A stretch of 64,000 nucleotides of DNA. It comes from an uncultured Clostridia bacterium (GTDB taxonomy: Bacteria > Bacillota > Clostridia > TANB77 > CAG-465). Position 1 is the stretch's first letter. Each line of letters starts with the position of its first letter. Below, one piece after another: positions 34,864 to 45,093 of the stretch. The translations under genes and the position numbers were made by a program. The DNA is taken from assembly GCA_949106495.1 (NCBI GenBank), contig CARYZD010000001.1:242235-306234 (forward strand). Direction: 5' to 3'. The notes beneath the pieces are model-generated. The model made no database searches. It saw nothing but the letters and a program-made list of their open reading frames with translations, and was not told where the DNA came from.

Positions 34864-35610
34864 TTAATAATTTACAATAGCAACAAAATCATTAGTTAGA
34901 CTTGCTCCACCTACTAAAGCACCATCAATATCACTCATATTTAATATCTCATTTGCATTAGATGGTTTAACACTTCCACCATATTGAATTCTTACATTTT
35001 CTGCAGTTTCTTCATCATACATTTTTGAAACAACATCTCTAATAAATTTACACATTTCATTAGCTTGTTCTGCTGTAGCTGTTTTTCCAGTACCAATTGC
35101 CCAAATTGGTTCATATGCAATAACTACTTTTTTATTCATAGATTCTTTTTCAATTCCATCAAGGGATGCTCTAACTTGTCTTTCAACAACTTCAAACATC
35201 TTGTCATTTTCTCTTTCTTCAAGAGTTTCTCCAACACATACAATTGGAGCAATATCTTTTTCTAATAATTTCTTAGCCTTTTTATTTACTATCTCATCTG
35301 TTTCATTAAAATATTGTCTTCTTTCACTATGTCCAACAATACAATAATTTACTCCAACAGCAGCTAACATATCTACAGAAGTTTCTCCTGTATATGCTCC
35401 TTTATCCTCAAAATATACATTTTGAGCTCCGAGTTTAATATTTGTTCCATCAATTAAATCACTTACTCTATCAAGGGATACTAAATTTGGACAAATTACA
35501 ACATCTACTTCATCTGTGTTTATAGTATCTTTTATTTCAGATACAAAGCTCTCTGCTTTATTTACACAGTAGTTCATTTTCCAGTTTCCTGCAATTATTT
35601 TTTTTCTCAT
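34864..35610 (-). CDS. tpiA: Triosephosphate isomerase
   Basis: This enzyme interconverts dihydroxyacetone phosphate and glyceraldehyde 3-phosphate. The 248 residues form a TIM barrel with AGNWKMN near residue 7, the catalytic His segment VGHSERRQ, the catalytic Glu segment AYEPIWAIGTG and the phosphate-binding GGSVKPSN and GALVGGASL. The ATG follows GAAGGAGAA. It begins 16 bases after pgk. Confidence 0.98.
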   Translation of the reverse strand: MRKKIIAGNWKMNYCVNKAESFVSEIKDTINTDEVDVVICPNLVSLDRVSDLIDGTNIKLGAQNVYFEDKGAYTGETSVDMLAAVGVNYCIVGHSERRQYFNETDEIVNKKAKKLLEKDIAPIVCVGETLEERENDKMFEVVERQVRASLDGIEKESMNKKVVIAYEPIWAIGTGKTATAEQANEMCKFIRDVVSKMYDEETAENVRIQYGGSVKPSNANEILNMSDIDGALVGGASLTNDFVAIVNY

Positions 35611-35626
35611 AGCTATTCTCCTTCAT

Positions 35627-36811
35627 CTACTCTTTATCTTCTAAAGCTTCAATACCTGGTAATTTTTTACCTTCCATAAGTTCAAGAGAAGCTCCTCCTC
35701 CAGTTGAAACATGACTCATTTCTTTTTCAAGGTCAGCTTTTTCAACTGCAGCAGCACTATCTCCACCACCAATTATTGTAACAGCCTCGCTATTTGCCAT
35801 CGCTCTAGCTATTTCATTGGTTCCATTTGCAAATTTAGCTATTTCAAATACACCAACTGGTCCATTCCAAACTACAGTTCCAGCAAGCTCTATTTCCTTT
35901 TTAAATAGTTCTACAGTTTTTGGTCCTATATCTAGTCCCATAAACTCTTCTGGTATATCATCTGGATTACATACAATTGCATTTGCAGTTTCACTCATCT
36001 CATCTGCTGCAATAGTATCAATTGGTAATACCAATTTAACATTTTTTTCTTTTGCTTTAGCAAGTATTTCTTTTGCAACTTCAATTTTATCATCTTCTAC
36101 TAAAGATTTACCAACATTTCCACCTTGTGCTTTTACAAAAGTAAACATCATTGCTCCGCCAATTAATAATGTTTCAACTTTATCTAATAAATTTGTAAGT
36201 ACTGCAATTTTACTAGATACTTTTGAACCACCTACAATTGCAACTAATGGTCTTTGTGGATTATTTATTCCACCATCTAAAGCTGCAATTTCTTTTTCAA
36301 TAAGAAAACCTGCAACAGATGGTAAATAATGTGTAACACCTTCAGTTGAAGCATGTGCTCTATGTGCACTACCAAATGCATCATTTACAAATACTTCTGC
36401 AAGAGAAGCAAGCTTTCTTGCAAATTCAGTATCATTTTTTTCTTCTTCTTCATATTTTCTTGTGTTTTCTAAAAGACATACATCTCCATCTTCCATAGAC
36501 ATAACAAATTCTTTTGTTTCTTCTGCTAAAATATCGCTTAATAATTTAACATCTTTATCTAATAATTCAGATAGTCTTTTTGCAACTGGTGCTAAACTTT
36601 TATTTTGACCAGTTTTTCCAAGATGTGAACAAAGAATTACTCTTGCTCCAGCATTTATTAAGTAATTAATAGTTTTTAAAGATTCAACAATTCTTTTATC
36701 ACTTGTTATTTTTGATGGATCTTCTTTACTAAGTGGTACATTAAAATCGCATCTAACAAGTACTCTTTTGCCACTTACTTGAATATCTCTTACTGTTTTT
36801 TTATTTAACAT
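35627..36811 (-). CDS. pgk: Phosphoglycerate kinase
   Basis: This enzyme makes ATP from 1,3-bisphosphoglycerate and ADP. The 394 residues show VLVRCDFNVPL near the start, GSAHRAHAST, the GGSKVSSKI segment, EFMGLDIGPKT, the NGPVGVFE motif and the late GGGDSAAAVEK and STGGGASLELMEG. The ATG follows ATAAGGAGAG. It starts after a hairpin that separates it from gap, so its level relative to gap may be set by partial termination. Confidence 0.98.
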   Translation of the reverse strand: MLNKKTVRDIQVSGKRVLVRCDFNVPLSKEDPSKITSDKRIVESLKTINYLINAGARVILCSHLGKTGQNKSLAPVAKRLSELLDKDVKLLSDILAEETKEFVMSMEDGDVCLLENTRKYEEEEKNDTEFARKLASLAEVFVNDAFGSAHRAHASTEGVTHYLPSVAGFLIEKEIAALDGGINNPQRPLVAIVGGSKVSSKIAVLTNLLDKVETLLIGGAMMFTFVKAQGGNVGKSLVEDDKIEVAKEILAKAKEKNVKLVLPIDTIAADEMSETANAIVCNPDDIPEEFMGLDIGPKTVELFKKEIELAGTVVWNGPVGVFEIAKFANGTNEIARAMANSEAVTIIGGGDSAAAVEKADLEKEMSHVSTGGGASLELMEGKKLPGIEALEDKE

Positions 36812-36835
36812 ATATATTCTCTCCTTATATCAAAT

Positions 36836-36882
36836 AATAAGCTAGTGAAAAAAGTTTCCCGCCTTCCTCCACTAGCTTTATT
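36836..36882 (-). terminator. Intercistronic hairpin between gap and pgk (possible attenuator)
   Basis: AATAAGCTAGTG pairs with CACTAGCTTTATT (one bulge) around a 22-base loop rich in G on the transcript. It stands between the gap stop codon and the pgk ribosome site. The T tract after it is weak, so partial termination or mRNA stabilisation, giving more gap than pgk, is plausible. Confidence 0.55.
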
Positions 36883-36909
36883 ATATTTTAATTATAATAT
36901 TAAAATATA

Positions 36910-37926
36910 TTAGCCTAATTCTGCAAAGTATTTTATTGTTCTAACCATTTGACTAGTATATGAGTTTTCATTGTCATACCAAGCAACAACTTGAACTTGA
37001 TATAATCCATCTTCAATTTTTGTTACCATTGTTTGAGTTGCATCAAATAATGAACCTTGTGTAATACCAATGATATCTGAAGATACTAATGGTTCTTCTG
37101 TATATCCAAATGATGCACTAGATTGTGCTTTCATTGCAGCATTTATTGAATCTACTGTAATGTCTTCTCCTTTAACAACAGCAACTAAAATAGTTGATGA
37201 ACCTGTTGGAACTGGAACTCTTTGTGCAGATCCAATTAATTTTCCATTTAAATCTGGAATAACAAGACCTATTGCTTTTGCAGCTCCTGTTGAGTTAGGA
37301 ACAATATTTACTGCAGCTGCTCTTGCTCTTCTTAAATCACCTTTTCTGTGTGGTCCATCTAGTAACATTTGATCTCCAGTGTAAGCATGAACTGTAGTCA
37401 TGATTCCTGATTGAATTGGTGCATAATCATTTAATGCTTTAGCCATTGGAGCTAAGCAGTTTGTTGTACAAGATGCTGCTGAAATAATAGTATCGTCTTT
37501 TGTTAATACATTTTCATTAACTCCAAATACAACTGTTGGTAAATCTTTACCAGCTGGTGCTGAAATAACAACTTTTTTAGCTCCTGCTTTAATATGAGCT
37601 GATGCTTTTTCTTTAGATGTATAGAATCCTGTACATTCAAGTACAACATCTACACCGATTTCACCCCAAGGTAAATTTTCTGCATCTTTTTCTGCATAGA
37701 TTTTGATTGTTTTTCCATCAACTGTAATGCTATCTTCTCCAGCTACTACTGTATCTGCTTTATCATATCTTTTTTGTGCAGAGTCATATTTTAATAGATG
37801 AGCTAACATATCAGGACTTGTTAAATCGTTAATTGCAACGATTTCATATCCTTCTGCTCCAAACATTTGTCTAAATGCTAGACGTCCTATACGTCCAAAA
37901 CCATTTATGGCTACTTTTACTGACAT
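36910..37926 (-). CDS. gap: Glyceraldehyde-3-phosphate dehydrogenase
   Basis: This NAD-dependent glycolytic enzyme makes 1,3-bisphosphoglycerate. The 338 residues have the NAD-binding INGFGRIGRLAFRQ start, the catalytic Cys at about 152 in SCTTNCLAP, the HAYTGDQ segment and the C-terminal WYDNENSYTSQM. The ATG follows AAAGGAGGAAT. It is the first gene of the operon. No CggR-type repressor gene precedes it, unlike in Bacillus. Confidence 0.98.
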   Translation of the reverse strand: MSVKVAINGFGRIGRLAFRQMFGAEGYEIVAINDLTSPDMLAHLLKYDSAQKRYDKADTVVAGEDSITVDGKTIKIYAEKDAENLPWGEIGVDVVLECTGFYTSKEKASAHIKAGAKKVVISAPAGKDLPTVVFGVNENVLTKDDTIISAASCTTNCLAPMAKALNDYAPIQSGIMTTVHAYTGDQMLLDGPHRKGDLRRARAAAVNIVPNSTGAAKAIGLVIPDLNGKLIGSAQRVPVPTGSSTILVAVVKGEDITVDSINAAMKAQSSASFGYTEEPLVSSDIIGITQGSLFDATQTMVTKIEDGLYQVQVVAWYDNENSYTSQMVRTIKYFAELG

Positions 37927-37977
37927 ATAAATTCCTCCTTTAAAAATATAAAAACATAAATCATTTTTACAACCATT

Positions 37978-38006
37978 ATTTTATATCACTAATGCTATTT
38001 TTTCAA
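37978..38006 (-). promoter_or_regulatory. Promoter of the glycolytic operon
   Basis: TTGAAA (38001-38006) and TAAAAT (37978-37983) are 17 bases apart on the minus strand. The leader is about 45 bases long. No palindrome typical of a CggR operator is obvious. Confidence 0.65.
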
Positions 38007-38181
38007 TAGTTTTTAAGTAAAAAATAATGATTTTTTCGGCTATTTTTAAGGCTTTTCGGGGATTTTTTATTTATTTATTTTTTTTGATTCAAATACATTG
38101 ATAACTACGTTTTTTTGTGGTACAATATATATTTTATCCTGACAAAAATTGGTTGACTTAAATTATTAATTTATAAATAAA

Positions 38182-38217
38182 AATAAGACTCAAGTTTTTA
38201 AATCTTGAATCTTATTT
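38182..38217 (-). terminator. Terminator after giant surface protein B
   Basis: AATAAGACTCAAG and CTTGAATCTTATT pair with one mismatch, eight bases from the stop codon, with T-rich flanks. Confidence 0.75.
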
Positions 38218-38225
38218 AATATTTA

Positions 38226-41200
38226 TTATTTATTTTTTCTATTTCTAAGTATTACAAATACTATTCCTAATATACAAATTACTCCAACAATAGCTATTGT
38301 TACAACTGCTATATCACCTGTATTTGTAACTTCAAAAATAATTCCATCTTTAGTATCATCATCTGCAACAAAAGTTAGTCCTGTCATGTCTTCATCTATT
38401 TCATAACCTTCTGGTGCAATCATTTCAACAAATTTATATGTTCCATATGGTACATTTTCTATTACATATTCTCCATTTTCATTTGTTGTTACATTTTCTA
38501 CTAAATATATTTTTTCATCATTTGCATTTACATATTCTTCTCCATTTTCATCTAATAATACTATTGTAAATACACATCCCTCAAGTGTTTCGCCTGTTTT
38601 GCTATCTTTTTTTATAATTTTTACAAAATCTATAGTTTTTCTATTATTAACTACATTTATTATATCTAATGTCCATTCACATTTTTCTTCATCATATTTG
38701 GCTACAAATTCATATTTATTCTCATCAATTTTATATGTACTTGAAGTTTCTACCTCTTTATAATAGTATGTTTCTCCATTTTCAAAGAATATTATTGGTA
38801 CTTCAACTATACCATCTTCATTAGTTACTCCTGTATAAACTGGTGCATCTTCTTTATCTGTAATTTCAAATTTTACTCCTGATATAGTATCTTTAGTAAA
38901 CGAATCAAACTTTTGAAGTAAATTAGCTTTTTTTGTTGGTTCTTTTGCTTTAAGTATTATTACAGAGTTATTCTCATTAATTTCTGCTTTTATTACCTCA
39001 TCAGATAAATCATATCCATATGGTGCTTGTAGTTCTTTAAAATAGTATGTTCCTGTAGGCATATCTGGAATATTAATTATTCCATCTTCATTAGTTTCAA
39101 AAGTTGCCTCTTTGTCATCTATTGTAATAACTGGTTTACTACATTCTTTATCATTATAAACACCATATACTTTATTTGTTATTCCATATACTTTAGCTAA
39201 CTCTTCTAAATCATCTCTATCAACTATATCTTTAATATTTAATTCATCAAATACTACATCTGGATAAACTAATAATTCAAACTCAACAGTTTTTGCTACA
39301 TTTGTAACTTTTCCATTATTAATAGTTACATTAATTGGATTATCACTTGTATTTGTATATTCAACACTAAAGTTAAATTTATCATTTAATTTAGAATATG
39401 GATTTGATACATATAATTCTTTTACATAGTATTTTCCTTCTGGTAATTCTATATTATTTTTAACTATATGGTTTTCATCCATTATAATAATATCTACAAG
39501 TTCATCTTTTTCTATTGTATTCTCATTTTTATAGTTTTTAATAGTTTCATCTGAATATATTCCAAATGTTGCTTCTTGATTTTCTATTTTAAACTTAGAT
39601 ACTGTTAATTCTTCAAATTCTTTTTCAAATTCTAATTTTACTTCTTGTTTTTCATTTCTTATAGTTTGTTTTACATCTTGTACTTTTTCATATTGATTTG
39701 TATATTCAATGTTAATTTCTATTGGAGTAGTATCTAGAACATACCCATTTGGAACAGATACTTCTTCAACTAAGTATTTCCCTAGATATACTTCATCAAA
39801 TTTTCCTTTTCCATCTGCTCCAGTTGTAACATTTGATACAATTTGTCCTTTAGTATATCTTGTTGTTCCATCAGGTGTTACAATATCTTCAGCAGCTATT
39901 AATCTATATTTTGCACCTGCTAAGCCTTTTTCTTCAAATATTGGTTTACTTACATTTCCAAATTCTGCATTCTCTATTTCTACTTTTGTAAATTGATTTG
40001 CAAGTTTTTCAACCTCAACTACTGCTTTTTGAGATATATTATTTATTTTTATTGTATGTGAATACATTTTTGTAGGTATATTATCATATTTAATTGTTTC
40101 ATATTGTAACTCATTTCTTTCATTGTTATGATATAAAGCAACTTTTCCATCTGCTTCTACACCTATTGAAAATTCATACCCTCTTGAACCAACCCTCATA
40201 TCTTCATCTAAATAGTATCCTTCTGGGGCTTTAGTTTCATATAAAACATAGCTTCCTGCTTCTAAATGTCTATTTAAAGTAATATATCCTTCATCATTTG
40301 TTGTAAATTCTGATACAAATTCTCCTGATGGATAAGCCATTTCTTCATACCAATTTTGATTATTTACATTCCATATTTTAAATGTAGCTCCATTTGGTAG
40401 TTTCTTTAAAGTTTCTCCATCATATTTCTCAATTGTTAAACGCATTCTTACATATTCATCACTAAATATATAATTTTGTGTATGAGTTGAATAATTTATT
40501 TCTGTTTGTTGATTATATATAAAAGTATGTTCCCCTGAGTTACTTGCCTTAACTTCTGAGATTGTATATTTGCCATAAGGAATAGTATAAGGATAATACT
40601 TGTCTCTAGATTTTTCTTCTACCCATTCTACATATCCTTTTGAATTAATTGTTCCTTCATAATATATATCTGGATTTTTATTTAATGTAAGTCTTAAGAC
40701 TGCTCCTTCTGCTGGGCTTTTATCTGTTGATACACTATTATTGTTATATTTTATTGCATCAACTCTTCCTCTTATTACCCTTTCTGTTGATATATCACTA
40801 TGATATGTCTTTCTTACTTCTTGTTCATCTGGTTTTGATTCAAAATAGTATTCTTTTTCATCTACCAAATATCCTTCAGCATATGAATAATTATATACTT
40901 TTCCATCTTTTTCTTCTTTGCTAGATTTTATTTTCTCTTTTACCATATATTTTCCAACAAGTAATTCTCTTGACTCTGCACACCAATATCCATCCTCATC
41001 TATATGGTCTACTGTTATATCATATACATATTCTGTGTATGCATCTGTTTGTGGATCATATCTATAAATCTCATATATCGCTCCTTTGATTACTGCATCT
41101 CCTTGTGTATATTGATGATTTTCTTCTGTTGCGTATTCATCTACTTTTCTAATTTTAATTTGCATTACTTTTGGTATATCTACTATATGGCCACTTATAT

Positions 41201-43694
41201 CTAACCAATTATATGATGTATCATATAACTTAGTTGTACCAATTTCTTCTCCTAATGTTATTGCATCAAAAGTGCCATCTTTTGGTACATAAGGATTTGT
41301 TTTTTCTGTTTTATCATGCTCTACAAACACTGTAAAATCTGCACACTTTAATGAAATTGGGGATACTGTTGTTTCTTTTACTATATATGTTCCATATGGT
41401 AAATTTTCAATTATACAATAACCATTTCTATTAGTTTCTGCAGTACATTCTACTGAAAATTCATGGTCTGTTCCAATACTTGATACAAGTGTTGCAGTGA
41501 ATTTACATTTATCTAGTGGAAACTGTGGAGTATTTGAAGTTGCTCCAATATCTTTTATTATTTCTATATCATTTCTTTTTACTTTATCTTTTGATGTAAT
41601 AGTATGAGTTGTATACTCAGTAGTTTGAGCTTCAGGATTTTGAGATACTGTATATACTTTTTCATCTATTAAATATCCTTCTGGTGCTTTTGTTTCTTTT
41701 ACATAATAAGTTCCAACTAAGTACCAGCCACTTGTTGCACTATATGTTCCATCTTCATTTTTAGCAATTGTTAAAGTTTCAATTGCATCTGTACAATTAG
41801 AATTTCTATATAATGTATATTCTGCTCCTTCTAAATGAGCATCACCTTGTGTAGTTGTTCCAGTCTCAAAATCTTCTTTATATATTTTTATTTGCATTTT
41901 CTTTGCAATATCTTCTAAAGAATAAGATAAGTTTTCATTTTTGTTTATATCTATATTAAAGCTAGTAATTCTATCCTTTACACCATCTTTATAGAAAATA
42001 CCTGAATATGCAATACTTGGTACTACATCTTCTATTATAGTATAATTTCCATAAGGTACACCCGAAATTACACAATGTCCATCTTCATCTGTATATGTTG
42101 AAAAATAGTCTTCTTCTGGACTTGCTAAACTTACTAATGGTGCAAATTCATTAATTGATAGTTTAAATCTTGCACCTTTTAATTTTTGTAGCCTTGTTGA
42201 ATCAGTAGCCTCTATTTCTTTATCTATATTAATATCTACTCTTATTAAATCATATATATAAGTTACTTCAGTGATGTTTGTTTGCATTGTGCCAACTGTA
42301 TTTCCACTGTTACTATATAAATAATATGCATATATATCCTTAGCTGAAGTTAAATATGAATCTAATAAATTTCCGTTAATTGTAGTATCATCTGCAAGTT
42401 TTTGCCCTTGTCTATTTACATAATGAACAACTACCTTAGCCTTTAATACTGTTGAAACAGTATTACTGCTTAATGTATGAGAATTATTTATTATTGTTGT
42501 AGCTCTATCTGTAATAGTTGCTGATGTTGATGTACTATTTACAGTAGTATTTATAACAAACCTATAATTTTGTCCATTATATGGCATACTATTTAACCAA
42601 GATGAGTTAAATGTATATGTTAATTCTCTTGTACTACTATTATAATTTGTTGTTCCAGCTGAAGCTGTTATATCTGCACCATTTTCATTATATACTTTTA
42701 AATAATTATATGTTAAATTTGAATCTATTGTATCTTTAAATACAAGAGATGAATATGTAAATGACGAATCATATCTTTTAGATATTTGCTGGTTAACTGT
42801 ATATTCTAATGTATCACCTAATTCTGATTCAGTTTTATTTACAGATTTAACAGGTGCATTTGGTAAAGTTGCAGTTAAAGGCGTATATTCAAAATGATAT
42901 CCTATATTATTTTTCCCTTCTAAACCAAATAGCTCAACTTCTATATAATTAACATTATTATATGTAAATGCAATACAGTTTTTTAATGACCCATCTGTAC
43001 CTATAGCTGAAGTACCTGCATATACATTATAATATGTTTGAATATGTGATGTTACACTTTTAAATACCATTGAAGTATTTTGGTATAAGTATGTTTCCAA
43101 ACATGTTTCAGATTTAGCACCCTCATTTTCATCTTCTGAAAATATCGATAAGTATGCATTTGATAAATTTGTTATTTGTGATCCATCTGAATAATAGAAA
43201 TAAATTCTAACTTTAGCATGCTCTATTCCATTATACCACCACTCGTTGTCACTTATTTTATTAGTACCAAATGCAGACCAATATAAATAACAATCTTCTG
43301 CTGTATTTACCACTAAATCTGAATAAACTAGTTTCATATTAATTGATCTTCCATTTAGCGTTCCACAATTATAATAATTAACTGTAATTGTAGTATCTAT
43401 TGGTCCGTTACCACCTGGATGTAATTCAACTCTTCTATATGTATATCCTGTTGTCACATTATTTCCAGTAAATGGTGTATCATAAACCGAATTTCCAACA
43501 CTACCTGATACTGTTATTTGTGGAAGTGTTGAATAGTTTAACCATAAAGAGTCTAATGTTCCCATACCAAATATCTGATTTGAAGATATAGTAGAATAGG
43601 CCTTTACATTATTAGAACCACTTATTACTAAAAATAATGAAATAAAAATTGTTAAAAATAATAGTCTAAATTTATTTATAATTTCACTTTTCAT
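38226..43694 (-). CDS. Giant Cna-B/SpaA-type surface protein B (1822 residues)
   Basis: This paralog of protein A has the same length but a different N-terminal half. In order it has a signal peptide (about 1-32, ending VKA), a unique Ser/Thr/Asn-rich domain, one isopeptide-type domain from about 278, and a MucBP-like repeat at about 418-485 (VVVHYVNRQGQKLADD). About eleven Cna-B modules with E-boxes follow, then VTNTGDI, a membrane helix and RNRKNK. The last about 140 residues match protein A almost residue for residue (for example IENVPYGTYKFVEM). NTGD replaces LPXTG here as well. The ATG follows AAAGAGGGAG. The MucBP-like unit suggests mucin contact, by family only. Confidence 0.9.
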   Translation of the reverse strand: MKSEIINKFRLLFLTIFISLFLVISGSNNVKAYSTISSNQIFGMGTLDSLWLNYSTLPQITVSGSVGNSVYDTPFTGNNVTTGYTYRRVELHPGGNGPIDTTITVNYYNCGTLNGRSINMKLVYSDLVVNTAEDCYLYWSAFGTNKISDNEWWYNGIEHAKVRIYFYYSDGSQITNLSNAYLSIFSEDENEGAKSETCLETYLYQNTSMVFKSVTSHIQTYYNVYAGTSAIGTDGSLKNCIAFTYNNVNYIEVELFGLEGKNNIGYHFEYTPLTATLPNAPVKSVNKTESELGDTLEYTVNQQISKRYDSSFTYSSLVFKDTIDSNLTYNYLKVYNENGADITASAGTTNYNSSTRELTYTFNSSWLNSMPYNGQNYRFVINTTVNSTSTSATITDRATTIINNSHTLSSNTVSTVLKAKVVVHYVNRQGQKLADDTTINGNLLDSYLTSAKDIYAYYLYSNSGNTVGTMQTNITEVTYIYDLIRVDINIDKEIEATDSTRLQKLKGARFKLSINEFAPLVSLASPEEDYFSTYTDEDGHCVISGVPYGNYTIIEDVVPSIAYSGIFYKDGVKDRITSFNIDINKNENLSYSLEDIAKKMQIKIYKEDFETGTTTQGDAHLEGAEYTLYRNSNCTDAIETLTIAKNEDGTYSATSGWYLVGTYYVKETKAPEGYLIDEKVYTVSQNPEAQTTEYTTHTITSKDKVKRNDIEIIKDIGATSNTPQFPLDKCKFTATLVSSIGTDHEFSVECTAETNRNGYCIIENLPYGTYIVKETTVSPISLKCADFTVFVEHDKTEKTNPYVPKDGTFDAITLGEEIGTTKLYDTSYNWLDISGHIVDIPKVMQIKIRKVDEYATEENHQYTQGDAVIKGAIYEIYRYDPQTDAYTEYVYDITVDHIDEDGYWCAESRELLVGKYMVKEKIKSSKEEKDGKVYNYSYAEGYLVDEKEYYFESKPDEQEVRKTYHSDISTERVIRGRVDAIKYNNNSVSTDKSPAEGAVLRLTLNKNPDIYYEGTINSKGYVEWVEEKSRDKYYPYTIPYGKYTISEVKASNSGEHTFIYNQQTEINYSTHTQNYIFSDEYVRMRLTIEKYDGETLKKLPNGATFKIWNVNNQNWYEEMAYPSGEFVSEFTTNDEGYITLNRHLEAGSYVLYETKAPEGYYLDEDMRVGSRGYEFSIGVEADGKVALYHNNERNELQYETIKYDNIPTKMYSHTIKINNISQKAVVEVEKLANQFTKVEIENAEFGNVSKPIFEEKGLAGAKYRLIAAEDIVTPDGTTRYTKGQIVSNVTTGADGKGKFDEVYLGKYLVEEVSVPNGYVLDTTPIEINIEYTNQYEKVQDVKQTIRNEKQEVKLEFEKEFEELTVSKFKIENQEATFGIYSDETIKNYKNENTIEKDELVDIIIMDENHIVKNNIELPEGKYYVKELYVSNPYSKLNDKFNFSVEYTNTSDNPINVTINNGKVTNVAKTVEFELLVYPDVVFDELNIKDIVDRDDLEELAKVYGITNKVYGVYNDKECSKPVITIDDKEATFETNEDGIINIPDMPTGTYYFKELQAPYGYDLSDEVIKAEINENNSVIILKAKEPTKKANLLQKFDSFTKDTISGVKFEITDKEDAPVYTGVTNEDGIVEVPIIFFENGETYYYKEVETSSTYKIDENKYEFVAKYDEEKCEWTLDIINVVNNRKTIDFVKIIKKDSKTGETLEGCVFTIVLLDENGEEYVNANDEKIYLVENVTTNENGEYVIENVPYGTYKFVEMIAPEGYEIDEDMTGLTFVADDDTKDGIIFEVTNTGDIAVVTIAIVGVICILGIVFVILRNRKNK

Positions 43695-43726
43695 ATTCTC
43701 CCTCTTTTCTTTATATTTCTACTATT

Positions 43727-43755
43727 ATTTTATATAAAAATAAGTAATTTTTCAA
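43727..43755 (-). promoter_or_regulatory. Probable promoter of giant surface protein B
   Basis: TTGAAA (43750-43755) and TAAAAT (43727-43732) on the minus strand are 17 bases apart, with the start codon about 33 bases after the -10. Confidence 0.55.
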
Positions 43756-43855
43756 TAAAATACATACGCTAAAGTAGCTTGTAACTTTTTTGTAATATAT
43801 TAGAAATATTTTATACAATAATCTTTAGTTTTTAATAAAAAATAAAGTAAAAAAA

Positions 43856-43880
43856 GAAACTATGCATAACACATAGTTTC
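43856..43880 (-). terminator. Terminator after the Replic_Relax-like gene
   Basis: GAAACTATG and CATAGTTTC pair over nine bases around a seven-base loop, 19 bases past the stop codon, with a T-rich tail on the minus strand. Confidence 0.65.
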
Positions 43881-43898
43881 AAATTTTATATACTGATA

Positions 43899-44924
43899 TT
43901 ATTCAATAATCATATTAGCATTATATTTAGTATTTTCATTTAATCTTGATACAGCAGCATTATTTTCACCTGGTTTTAATATATCTAATGGTTTATTTAC
44001 TACCTTATATTTCTTAGTATCTTTTTCAAATTCAAATACACTAATACTATTTTCTAAGTTTTCTTCAAGATGTCTAAGTTCAGTTGTAAAATACATGCTT
44101 TCATCTTCAAGAACCATTCCTACTTTTTTTATTATTCTAAACATTTCAGCTAAATGTTGTAAATCTTCCCCAACAAATACAACTTGTGGTTTTTCTGCAA
44201 AACCTGCATCATTTTTAGCAAAATTTTCATAAAAATCTGAATATAATTGAACTTTTTCAGCAAACATATTTTGCCAATCATCATTTCTTCTAACAACTTC
44301 AAAAACAAAGTCAACCTCATTATTATCTTCTTTTAATGTTACCATTCCACCAGTTGGTTTAAACTTAACATTATATTTTTTAGAATATAATAATATATTA
44401 GGATTTACTTTATTAAATGCAGCAACCTTTTGCATATATGCAATAATTACTTGATTTCCTGCAAGCTTTCTTTTTACTGCATATGCAGGTTTAGTATTTT
44501 CAGTTGGTTGCCATGTTGTTGGAATATTTCTTTGTTTTAAAATATAAGTTGCAATTTTATCTATGCAATATGCCCTATATGAGCTTTTTCCTGTCTCACT
44601 TTGAAAGAAATATCTAGCAATAACTTTAGATTTGGTCAAATCTTCTAACCACTTTGCAACTTTTGCTTGTCTCTTATCTTCTTCTAAATCTTCTAATTTT
44701 CCTCTTAACTCAAGAACTTGAGTTACTTGTCTAGATGTTACAAATCCAAATTCATTTACAACTTCTAATGCTTGTATATGAGATTCATTAATATATCCCA
44801 TATCCATTTTAAAAACTATTTGATTTATTGATGCAAAACCTTCTTTTCCATCATAAACCTTTTTCTCATCTTGCCTTGCAGCAAATGGAGATACAGCAGT
44901 TTTTACTTCTTTATCATTTACCAT
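43899..44924 (-). CDS. Winged-helix protein resembling the Replic_Relax family
   Basis: The 341 residues begin with a disordered stretch. A helix-turn-helix of winged type follows (about 47-115: ALEVVNEFGFVTSRQVTQVLE, then ARYFFQSETGKSSYRAY as the wing). The C-terminal half is alpha/beta with EVDFVFEVVRRNDDW and KPQVVFVGEDLQHL. This layout resembles the Replic_Relax group, often found beside conjugative elements, whose C-half looks like a PD-(D/E)xK fold. I am not certain. The ATG follows AAGGAGAG. Its promoter is 45025-45053. It stands apart from the T4SS operon but in the same orientation and may serve it. Confidence 0.55.
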   Translation of the reverse strand: MVNDKEVKTAVSPFAARQDEKKVYDGKEGFASINQIVFKMDMGYINESHIQALEVVNEFGFVTSRQVTQVLELRGKLEDLEEDKRQAKVAKWLEDLTKSKVIARYFFQSETGKSSYRAYCIDKIATYILKQRNIPTTWQPTENTKPAYAVKRKLAGNQVIIAYMQKVAAFNKVNPNILLYSKKYNVKFKPTGGMVTLKEDNNEVDFVFEVVRRNDDWQNMFAEKVQLYSDFYENFAKNDAGFAEKPQVVFVGEDLQHLAEMFRIIKKVGMVLEDESMYFTTELRHLEENLENSISVFEFEKDTKKYKVVNKPLDILKPGENNAAVSRLNENTKYNANMIIE

Positions 44925-45024
44925 TTTTCATCTCTCCTTAAATTTAATTTTGAAATTTTCTTGGTTAATCTAGCATATTAACTAGAGATAATTAAACATA
45001 AATCTATACTTAATTATCACTTGT

Positions 45025-45053
45025 ATTATATAACATAAGAAAACTTATTGCAA
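45025..45053 (-). promoter_or_regulatory. Promoter of the Replic_Relax-like gene
   Basis: TTGCAA (45048-45053) and TATAAT (45025-45030) on the minus strand have a 17-base spacer. The leader would be about 95 bases. Confidence 0.65.
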
Positions 45054-45093
45054 TATAGTTACATAATTATTTTAAATTATTTTATATAAAAAC

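Noticed and set aside
14979..43694. Repeated Cna-B coding segments as possible CRISPR or DNA repeats
   Set aside because: The repeats are at protein level with variable DNA and long spacing. No short identical repeats with regular spacers exist in the window.
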